64,000 nucleotides of DNA. Source: Marivita geojedonensis. GTDB lineage: Bacteria; Pseudomonadota; Alphaproteobacteria; Rhodobacterales; Rhodobacteraceae. Numbering within the stretch: the stretch's first letter is position 1; the number at the start of each line of letters is the position of its first letter. Below, in pieces: positions 57,493 to 64,000 of the stretch. The stretch covers positions 42,383-106,382 of the forward strand of contig NZ_JFKC01000012.1 in the NCBI RefSeq assembly GCF_002115805.1. Reading direction: 5' to 3'. A program made the position numbers and the translations under genes. The notes under the pieces were generated by a model. That model did no database searches. It was not told where the DNA came from and was given only the letters and a program-made list of their open reading frames with translations.

Positions 57493-58332
57493 ATGGCGCT
57501 GCTCAGCTTCGAGAAAAAGTATCGCGTCCGCGGAGGGACGTTGATCGGCGGCGATCTGTTCGACTTCTGGGTAGGCCCGTTTTACGTGGGCTTCTTCGGA
57601 GTCACGACCGCCTTTTTTGCTCTGCTCGGCACAATCCTCATTCTTTGGGGTGCGGCAGATCAGGGCACATTCAATCCTTGGCTCATCAATATCGCGCCGC
57701 CTGACCTGAAATACGGTCTGGGTATGGCTCCGCTCATGGAGGGTGGTCTCTGGCAGATTATCACGATCTGCGCGGTCGGGGCCTTCTGCAGCTGGGCGCT
57801 GCGCGAGGTCGAGATCTGCCGCAAACTGGGCATCGGGTATCACGTGCCCTTCGCCTTCAGCTTTGCGATCTTCGCCTATATGACGCTGGTCATCTTCCGC
57901 CCACTTCTGATGGGTGCCTGGGGCCACGGTTTTCCTTACGGGATCTTCAGCCACCTCGATTGGGTGTCGAACACCGGCTACGCCTATCTGCACTTCCACT
58001 ACAATCCGGCGCACATGATCGCGGTGACGTTCTTCTTCACCACGACACTGGCTCTGGCGTTGCATGGCGGTCTGATCCTGTCGGCGGCGAACCCTGAAAA
58101 GGGTGAGGAAATGCGCACGCCGGATCACGAAGACACGTTCTTCCGCGACTTCATCGGCTACTCGGTCGGCACCCTCGGGATCCACCGCGTCGGTCTGCTC
58201 CTCGCGCTGAACGCCGGGTTCTGGTCTGCGGTCTGTATCATCATCTCTGGCCCCGTCTGGACGAAGGGCTGGCCCGAGTGGTGGAACTGGTGGCTCGAAC
58301 TGCCCATCTGGGGCGCCAATGTGGGGATGTAA
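57493..58332 (+). CDS. pufL: Photosynthetic reaction centre L subunit
   Basis: A 279-residue protein with five membrane helices. The special-pair ligand His is in NPAHMIAV and an iron-ligand His is in [10 protein letters not shown]. It binds the special pair, QA/QB-side cofactors and non-heme iron with PufM. The ATG follows GGAGAC. Confidence 0.98.
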   Translation: MALLSFEKKYRVRGGTLIGGDLFDFWVGPFYVGFFGVTTAFFALLGTILILWGAADQGTFNPWLINIAPPDLKYGLGMAPLMEGGLWQIITICAVGAFCSWALREVEICRKLGIGYHVPFAFSFAIFAYMTLVIFRPLLMGAWGHGFPYGIFSHLDWVSNTGYAYLHFHYNPAHMIAVTFFFTTTLALALHGGLILSAANPEKGEEMRTPDHEDTFFRDFIGYSVGTLGIHRVGLLLALNAGFWSAVCIIISGPVWTKGWPEWWNWWLELPIWGANVGM

Positions 58333-58334
58333 TC

Positions 58335-59318
58335 ATGGCTGAGTATCAGAACATTTTCACACAGGTCCAGGTTCAGGGAAAACCTGAATGGGGCATGGCG
58401 ACCGAAAACGCCGAGCAGGAGCGGACGCGAAAAGCGGGTTTCTCCACCCTGATCGGTTGGATCGGCAATGCGCAGCTTGGCCCCGTTTGGCTGGGTTGGA
58501 CCGGGATGGTGTCAATCGCCGCGGGTATTCTCGCGTTGAACATCATCGGTCTCAACATGCTGGCGCAGGTTGGCTGGTCGATCCCGGAGTTCATCCGGCA
58601 GCTGTTCTGGCTCGCGCTTGAACCGCCAAGCCCGGAATATGGCTTGCGTATGCCTCCGCTCAACGAAGGCGGTTGGTACATCATCGCCAGCTTCTTCCTG
58701 CTGATTTCGGTGATGAGCTGGTGGGCGCGAACCTACTTGCTCGCGATGGAACACAAGATGGGCAAACATGTCTTCTGGGCCTTCGGCTCGGCTATCTGGC
58801 TGTTCCTGGTCCTCGGCTTGTTCCGTCCGATCCTGATGGGGTCATGGTCAGAGGCGGTGCCTTACGGGATCTTCCCGCACCTTGACTGGACGACCGCCTT
58901 CTCGATCCGCTACGGCAACCTCTACTACAACCCGTTCCACGCGCTTTCGATCGTGTTCCTCTATGGTTCCGTCCTGCTCTTCGCGATGCATGGCGCGACC
59001 ATTCTGGCGGTGACCCGGTACGGCGGCGACCGCGAGTTGGAACAGATCATCGACCGTGGAACGGCAACCGAACGGGCCGCCCTCTTCTGGCGCTGGACCA
59101 TGGGCTTCAACGCAACGATGGAAGGTATCCACCGTTGGGCGTGGTGGTTCGCGGTCCTGACCCCGATCACGGGCGGCATCGGCATTCTTCTGACCGGCAC
59201 CGTTGTGGACAACTGGTTCATCTGGGCACAGGAGCATCACTTCGCTCCGATGTATGACGGCTCTTACGGGTACGAAGCCTACGGTTCCTATGAAACCTTT
59301 ATTGGACAGGAGAACTGA
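58335..59318 (+). CDS. pufM: Photosynthetic reaction centre M subunit
   Basis: A 327-residue protein with five membrane helices. The special-pair His is in NPFHALSIV and an iron-ligand His is in [10 protein letters not shown]. The start at 58335 ([15 protein letters not shown]) is 2 bp after pufL; the earlier in-frame start lies inside pufL. The C-terminal tail after [14 protein letters not shown] is short. Confidence 0.98.
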   Translation: MAEYQNIFTQVQVQGKPEWGMATENAEQERTRKAGFSTLIGWIGNAQLGPVWLGWTGMVSIAAGILALNIIGLNMLAQVGWSIPEFIRQLFWLALEPPSPEYGLRMPPLNEGGWYIIASFFLLISVMSWWARTYLLAMEHKMGKHVFWAFGSAIWLFLVLGLFRPILMGSWSEAVPYGIFPHLDWTTAFSIRYGNLYYNPFHALSIVFLYGSVLLFAMHGATILAVTRYGGDRELEQIIDRGTATERAALFWRWTMGFNATMEGIHRWAWWFAVLTPITGGIGILLTGTVVDNWFIWAQEHHFAPMYDGSYGYEAYGSYETFIGQEN

Positions 59319-59320
59319 TC

Positions 59321-60436
59321 ATGTTTCCCAAATGGTTCGATAAATGGAACCGGGAGAACCCGACCAATATCTATGGTCCGGCAATCCTGGTGGGGGCCGC
59401 AGGGGTCGCTGTTACCGTCGCCGCGTTCTTGGTGGTGGTCGGTCAACCCTTCAAGACCGAAAGCCTGCAGTCGGGTCCACGCGGAACGGGGATGTCCAGA
59501 GCGGAGTTTGTCTCTGATCTGGCCAAACCCGACCCTACCATCGAGGTCATGTATTCCGAAGCACCCTATGTGCCGGAAGGTGGTGAAGCGAAGGCGTCCG
59601 AGATTTACCAGAACGTTCAGGTTCTGGGAGATCTGACCGAAGATAATTTCAACCGCCTCATGCTGGCCATGACCGACTGGGTCGCTCCGGATCAGGGCTG
59701 CGCCTACTGTCACGGTGATGTCGATGTTGAAGAATACGGAAACGATGACCTCTATACCAAGGTTGTCGCACGCCGGATGCTTCAGATGACTCAGAACATC
59801 AACGAGAACTGGGATGGCCACGTGAACGCCAACAAGCAGGTTGGTGTCACATGCTACACCTGTCACCGTGGGCAGAACGTCCCGTCCGACATCTGGTTCA
59901 GGATGGGTGCGGTCAACGAAGCAGCCGGCGGTTGGGCGGCGGTTCAGAACAGGGTGACGGTCCAAAGCCAATACACGTCTCTTCCATCGGACGCGCTGGA
60001 GACCTTCCTCCTCGACTACGGCCGCATCGGTGTTCACAACCTCGAAGCGCACGTTGCCGAGTATCCTGACGAAGAGGGTGTCACCACCTGGCAGGACACA
60101 GAGCGCACGTTCAGCCTGATGAACTACGTGGCAAATTCGCTGGGTGTGAACTGTGTGTTCTGCCACAACACCCGCGCCTTCTATGACCCCGAGCAGGTGA
60201 CCCCGCAATGGTCCACCGAACAGCTTGGCATCGGCATGGTTCAGGAAATGAACAACGACTATCTGGTGCCGCTGGAAGAGGTCTATCCGCCGGAACGCCT
60301 TGGACCGGTCTTTGCCGACGCGCCGAAAGCCGCCTGCAAAACCTGCCACAAGGGTTACCAGCAACCGCTGCAAGGGACGAATGTCATCGCTGACTGGCCC
60401 GAGCTCGCGACGACAGGTGCGCCTGTCTACGAATGA
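59321..60436 (+). CDS. pufC: Reaction-centre tetraheme cytochrome c subunit
   Basis: A 371-residue periplasmic cytochrome anchored by an N-terminal helix (AILVGAAGVAVTVAAFLVVV). Four heme c motifs are present: CAYCH, CYTCH, CVFCH and CKTCH. It re-reduces the special pair. There is no lipobox Cys near the N-terminus, so anchoring is by the uncleaved helix. It follows pufM by 2 bp. Confidence 0.97.
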   Translation: MFPKWFDKWNRENPTNIYGPAILVGAAGVAVTVAAFLVVVGQPFKTESLQSGPRGTGMSRAEFVSDLAKPDPTIEVMYSEAPYVPEGGEAKASEIYQNVQVLGDLTEDNFNRLMLAMTDWVAPDQGCAYCHGDVDVEEYGNDDLYTKVVARRMLQMTQNINENWDGHVNANKQVGVTCYTCHRGQNVPSDIWFRMGAVNEAAGGWAAVQNRVTVQSQYTSLPSDALETFLLDYGRIGVHNLEAHVAEYPDEEGVTTWQDTERTFSLMNYVANSLGVNCVFCHNTRAFYDPEQVTPQWSTEQLGIGMVQEMNNDYLVPLEEVYPPERLGPVFADAPKAACKTCHKGYQQPLQGTNVIADWPELATTGAPVYE

Positions 60437-60443
60437 TCGGTTC

Positions 60444-60461
60444 GGGGCGGTCCGCCGCCCC
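60444..60461 (+). other. Stem-loop 1 after pufC
   Basis: GGGGCGG and CCGCCCC enclose TCCG, 7 bp past the pufC stop. No T-run, so more likely a 3' stabiliser or attenuator than a terminator. Confidence 0.65.
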
Positions 60462-60473
60462 GGCCATCGCCAG

Positions 60474-60511
60474 ATCCGGTTTTGACAGGTTCCCAAAACG
60501 CAAAACCGGAT
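60474..60511 (+). other. Stem-loop 2 after pufC
   Basis: A perfect 11-bp stem, ATCCGGTTTTG / CAAAACCGGAT, with a 16-base loop. Confidence 0.7.
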
Positions 60512-60512
60512 G

Positions 60513-60529
60513 CGGGGCTCAACACCCCG
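60513..60529 (+). other. Stem-loop 3 after pufC
   Basis: CGGGG and CCCCG enclose CTCAACA, directly after stem-loop 2. Confidence 0.55.
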
Positions 60530-60556
60530 GTTCCCTTCCTGTTGGCTACAGGAACT

Positions 60557-60602
60557 GGCGTCACGTTTCTAGGCACCCCCTGGCAAACGTGACGCCTTTC
60601 TT
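60557..60602 (+). terminator. Probable puf operon terminator
   Basis: A perfect 12-bp stem (GGCGTCACGTTT / AAACGTGACGCC) with a 16-base loop is followed by TTTCTT. It lies 27 bp before dxs and may leave partial read-through into dxs. Confidence 0.75.
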
Positions 60603-60628
60603 CCCTCTGTCCCCGAGGAGACTGCCAG

Positions 60629-62554
60629 ATGACACATTCTCTCACACCCAATCTTGACCGGGTCGCCGGTCCATCCGACCTTCGCAACATGGATGACGCA
60701 ACGCTGACGGCGGTTGCACACGAAGTCCGATCCGAGGTTATTTCAGCGGTGTCGCAGACCGGGGGGCACCTTGGGTCCAGCCTTGGGGTCGTCGAGCTGG
60801 CAGTTGCGATCCATGCTGTGTTCAACACGCCGATGGACAAGCTGATCTGGGACGTGGGTCACCAATGCTATCCGCACAAGATCCTGACCGGGCGCCGCGA
60901 CCGCATGACCACGCTGCGCCAGAAGGACGGATTGTCCGGGTTCACCAAGCGGAGCGAGTCCGAGTTCGATCCGTTCGGTGCAGCACATTCGTCAACATCG
61001 ATCTCGGCCGCGCTGGGCTTTGCTGTCGGTCGGGACATGGGGCGGCCCACCGGTGACGCCATCGCGGTTATCGGCGATGGGTCGATCAGCGCCGGCATGG
61101 CGTATGAAGCCATGAACAATGCAGGGCACGAAGGCCGACGGCTGTTCGTGATCCTGAACGACAACGAAATGAGCATCGCCCCGCCCGTTGGCGCCATGTC
61201 TTCCTACCTCAGCCGCATGTATGCGAATGAACCGCTGGCCAAGATGAAATCTCTGGCTGAAGGGTTCGAGGCGGCTCTTCCGCCTCCGATGCGGGAAGGC
61301 GCAAAGCGCGCCCGCCAATTGGTGACGGGCAATCTGCAAGGGTCTGGAACGCTGTTCGAAGAGCTCGGGTTCGAGTATATCGGCCCGATAAACGGACACG
61401 ACATGGGTCAGCTTCTGCCGGTTCTGCGTGCCGCCCGGGCCCGCGCCACCGGACCGGTTCTGATCCATTGCTGTACCGTCAAGGGCAAAGGCTACGCCCC
61501 GGCCGAAAACAGTGCCGACAAGTACCACGGCGTTTCAAAGTTCGACGTTGAGTCGGGAACGCAGGCAAAATCCAAGCCCAACGCGCCAAGCTACACCAAG
61601 GTGTTCGGCGACACGCTGACGGACGAAGCGGCGCGAGATCCGAATATCGTCGGCATTACAGCGGCGATGCCCGGTGGGACAGGGATAGACATTCTGGCAA
61701 AACGCTTTCCATCCCGGGTTTTCGACGTCGGGATCGCAGAGCAGCACGCGGTGACCTTTGCTGCCGGGATGGCGGCATCAGGTCTGAAACCGTTCTGCGC
61801 AATCTATTCGACCTTCCTCCAGCGTGGATATGATCAGGTCGTCCATGACGTTGCATTGCAGAACCTTCCTGTCCGCTTTGCCATTGACCGCGCCGGTCTT
61901 GTCGGTGCCGACGGGGCCACGCATGCCGGGGCGTTCGACGTAGGTTATCTGGCTGCGCTTCCGAACATGACCGTGATGGCGGCCGCTGATGAGGCCGAGC
62001 TGATGCACATGGTCGCGACAGCGGTCGCCCATGACAGTGGCCCCATCGCCTTCCGCTATCCTCGGGGGTCGGGCAACGGTGTCCAGATGCCCGAGCGGGG
62101 CGAGGTTCTTGAAATCGGTAAGGGTCGCGTCATTCAGGAAGGAAGCGATGTTGCGTTCCTGAGTTTCGGAGCACATCTGGCCGAGGTCGAAGCGGCGGCG
62201 AGGCTGCTTGAAAAGGATGGTGTGAGTGTCACCATCGCGGACGCCCGATTTGCCAAGCCGCTGGACATCGAACTGATCCTCCGACTGGCCCGTACCCATG
62301 ACGCCCTGATCACCATTGAACAGGGCGCACGTGGTGGGTTTGGCGCAATGGTCCTCCACGAACTTGCAGATCGTGGTGCGTTGGACCAAGGGCTGAAGAT
62401 CAGGACGGTAACGCTGCCTGACCGGTTCATAGATCAAGCGTCGCCGGACGAGATGTACGCCGACGCCTGTATGACCCGCTTCGATCTTTACAAGATGGCG
62501 GTGGCCTTGACCTCAAGCGACGGAAAGGTTGTGCCCCTCACGAAAGGCGCGTGA
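60629..62554 (+). CDS. dxs: 1-deoxy-D-xylulose-5-phosphate synthase
   Basis: A 641-residue thiamine-diphosphate enzyme, the first step of the MEP pathway to isoprenoids. The TPP site has [18 protein letters not shown] and [22 protein letters not shown] holds the catalytic Glu; the transketolase C-domain follows. GAGGAG precedes the ATG. Its place after the puf genes links precursor supply to carotenoid and bacteriochlorophyll demand; a second dxs may exist elsewhere. Confidence 0.96.
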   Translation: MTHSLTPNLDRVAGPSDLRNMDDATLTAVAHEVRSEVISAVSQTGGHLGSSLGVVELAVAIHAVFNTPMDKLIWDVGHQCYPHKILTGRRDRMTTLRQKDGLSGFTKRSESEFDPFGAAHSSTSISAALGFAVGRDMGRPTGDAIAVIGDGSISAGMAYEAMNNAGHEGRRLFVILNDNEMSIAPPVGAMSSYLSRMYANEPLAKMKSLAEGFEAALPPPMREGAKRARQLVTGNLQGSGTLFEELGFEYIGPINGHDMGQLLPVLRAARARATGPVLIHCCTVKGKGYAPAENSADKYHGVSKFDVESGTQAKSKPNAPSYTKVFGDTLTDEAARDPNIVGITAAMPGGTGIDILAKRFPSRVFDVGIAEQHAVTFAAGMAASGLKPFCAIYSTFLQRGYDQVVHDVALQNLPVRFAIDRAGLVGADGATHAGAFDVGYLAALPNMTVMAAADEAELMHMVATAVAHDSGPIAFRYPRGSGNGVQMPERGEVLEIGKGRVIQEGSDVAFLSFGAHLAEVEAAARLLEKDGVSVTIADARFAKPLDIELILRLARTHDALITIEQGARGGFGAMVLHELADRGALDQGLKIRTVTLPDRFIDQASPDEMYADACMTRFDLYKMAVALTSSDGKVVPLTKGA

Positions 62555-62557
62555 GGG

Positions 62558-63955
62558 TCAGATCCAATCCAGAGCGTCATCGACAAGGCCTGTCACGCTG
62601 ATCGTGAACTCCGAACCTTGTGCGGTGTCCACATGCGCGGCGTGATCGTCGATGATGTCTTTTGCACTCACAACCGAAGCGATTGTGCCATCGAAAGTCT
62701 GCATCGCGGTATTGGCAACAGAGACATTGTTCAGCCCGTTGACGACGGCATAGTACGCACCGATCTCGGCCTTGGTCTCGAGGTACTGTGCATCGCTTGC
62801 GCTGCCAGTCGCTGCTTTTGCTCCGTCGATCATGGCGAGAATGAACTCGGCTCGATCCACCGCGCCGCTGTCCAATACGCCCGTCCAGTAATCGAAACCG
62901 GCGGCATCAGGACTGCGCCCGAGAATGTTTGAATAGACAGCAGTCACAAAATCGCCGGTTCCGCTTGAACCACCGTAAAGAGCCTGTGTCTCCGGCTGAT
63001 CAAAGAACTGACGCGCAATCTGGTTCATGCTCATGCCATCGGCCAGCGCAGACCCCCAGAACAGAAGGCCCGTCGCATCCGGGGCGCGGTTGAAATAGGC
63101 GACGTACAGCTCGCAGAAAGCCAGCATGTCGGCATCGGTCAGGGTGCTGACATTGGTGAACTTGCTCAGGGCAAAGCTCGTACCGTCGAAGTCGAGGTTT
63201 TCGATGCTGTTGAGCGTGTCGGTCCCATCGCCACCGCTTCGGTCTTCGATGATGATCGTGCCGTTGCTGATCGTCAGCCCATAGTTGGACATGTCGCTCA
63301 TATAGACAGCGGTATCATTGCCGGCACCGCCTGACAGAATGTCATTGCCACCGGATCCGGTGATCGTGTCGTCCTGCGCCGTCCCAACGATGTTTTCCGC
63401 ATTGGATGTGCCGACGAGAACACCTGTCGTGTCCTGACGGGCATTCGAATTGCCTGGCGCAGAATTACTTTCCTCGACGATGTCCGGCGTTGTCTGACCG
63501 CCCGTCATCGCAAAGTTCTGCGTCACCATGACAGAGAAATACGTTCCGCTGTCATAGGAGTACGTTCCGGTCTGGATGCCGATTCCGACGACTTCCAGAT
63601 CAGGCATGAGAATATTCGCACGGTGGCCAGGGCTGTTCATCAGAGCAATGTGCAGGTCGTACACATCGTCGAACAGGCCTTCGTCCCCACGTTCGCTTTG
63701 CGCAGCGATGTTTTCGGCCGTACGTCAAGAGCCAGAGAGGTCGAACCCCTCTGCGGTCATGCGTTCGGTCGGCGTCGACCCACCGACGCCGGTATGGCTG
63801 AAGACGTTGTTCTCCAACATCCACAGCGAATGCGCATCCGCAGACGCGTTCAAGACTTTGTCGAGAACAAGCGCGTTCAAGCCGCGGCTGATACGCTCCT
63901 CGTTCACGAGGTCTAACATGTACCTTTCCAGATCACTGGCGGTGGCAGCAGACAT
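62558..63955 (-). pseudogene. CAP-domain / RTX / DUF4214 secreted protein, interrupted by an in-frame TGA
   Basis: One frame of 466 codons from ATG 63955 (GGAG upstream) is broken by a single TGA at 63725-63727. Before it is a CAP (SCP) N-terminal half (YMLDLVNEERISRGLNALV). Directly after it, in the same frame, comes RTAENIAAQSERG and LHIALMNSPGHRANILMPDL, the rest of the CAP domain. Then follow an RTX-type Ca-binding segment (GSGGNDILSGGAGND) and DUF4214 repeats (YVAYFNRAPDATGLLFWGSA). Related CAP proteins often have Trp at the TGA position, so TGG to TGA is the likely change. A sequencing error is possible. Confidence 0.82.
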
Positions 63956-64000
63956 CTCAAACTCCCCAGTTCGAGCCCCTCATAAATCCTTAAGTTAGGG

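Noticed and set aside
59288..60496. 402-codon open frame on the minus strand
   Set aside because: Antisense shadow of pufC; the plus strand has four heme motifs.
63725..63727. TGA as a selenocysteine codon
   Set aside because: No SECIS-like hairpin was evident after it, and Trp rather than Cys is usual at this position in relatives.

Overview
The window looks like a chromosomal segment of an aerobic anoxygenic phototroph of the Rhodobacteraceae (Roseobacter group, Alphaproteobacteria). It carries BchXYZ, a puf operon with pufC and no visible pufX, a CrtA-type spheroidene monooxygenase, and the alphaproteobacterial block rho-mnmE-mnmG-rsmG-parA-parB beside maf-aroE-coaE-dnaQ-secB. No rRNA, tRNA, CRISPR array, insertion sequence or prophage was recognised.

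Positions 1-26177 are housekeeping genes. They comprise an RNA methyltransferase (cut by the window edge), two ABC exporter halves, cca-nudL-hslO, a Nudix enzyme, a REC-PP2C phosphatase beside an HPt protein, an SDR and ilvA, a membrane protein, argG, a small secreted protein, a sulfotransferase-like protein, msrA, ribokinase, maeB, mutS, grpE-hrcA, and rph-rdgB-hemW. Positions 26178-32942 hold parB, parA, rsmG, mnmG, mnmE and rho on the minus strand, with three perfect parS palindromes inside rsmG and mnmG.

The 509-bp gap between rho and maf (32943-33451) is the longest non-coding stretch. It holds a rho leader with a possible pseudoknot, an AT-rich block, and at least four DnaA boxes with one mismatch each. 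I read it as the probable replication origin (oriC). Gene direction switches here from leftward (rho to parB) to rightward (maf to dnaQ).

After secB, fxsA, a Tim44-like protein, mltA and smr comes a photosynthesis gene cluster (39580-62554): crtA-bchI-bchD-bchO (minus), crtI-crtB-tspO (plus), crtD-crtC (minus), then crtE-crtF, bchC-bchX-bchY-bchZ, pufQ-pufB-pufA-pufL-pufM-pufC and dxs (plus). Together these genes supply isoprenoid precursor (dxs), C20 and C40 backbones (crtE, crtB), the spheroidene/spheroidenone branch (crtI, crtC, crtD, crtF, crtA), Mg insertion (bchIDO), chlorin-to-bacteriochlorin reduction (bchXYZ), ring-A side-chain oxidation (bchC), and LH1 plus the reaction centre (puf). 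Paired TGT-N12-ACA sites (PpsR/CrtJ type) lie in front of crtA/crtI, crtE and bchC. The genes bchFNBHLM, puhA, acsF and ppsR are not in the window, so the full gene set must be split or continue elsewhere.

The right edge holds a CAP/RTX/DUF4214 secreted-protein gene broken by one in-frame TGA. Other oddities are a crtC gene without a usable start codon at the conserved position, and convergent gene pairs that nearly all end within a few bases of each other.
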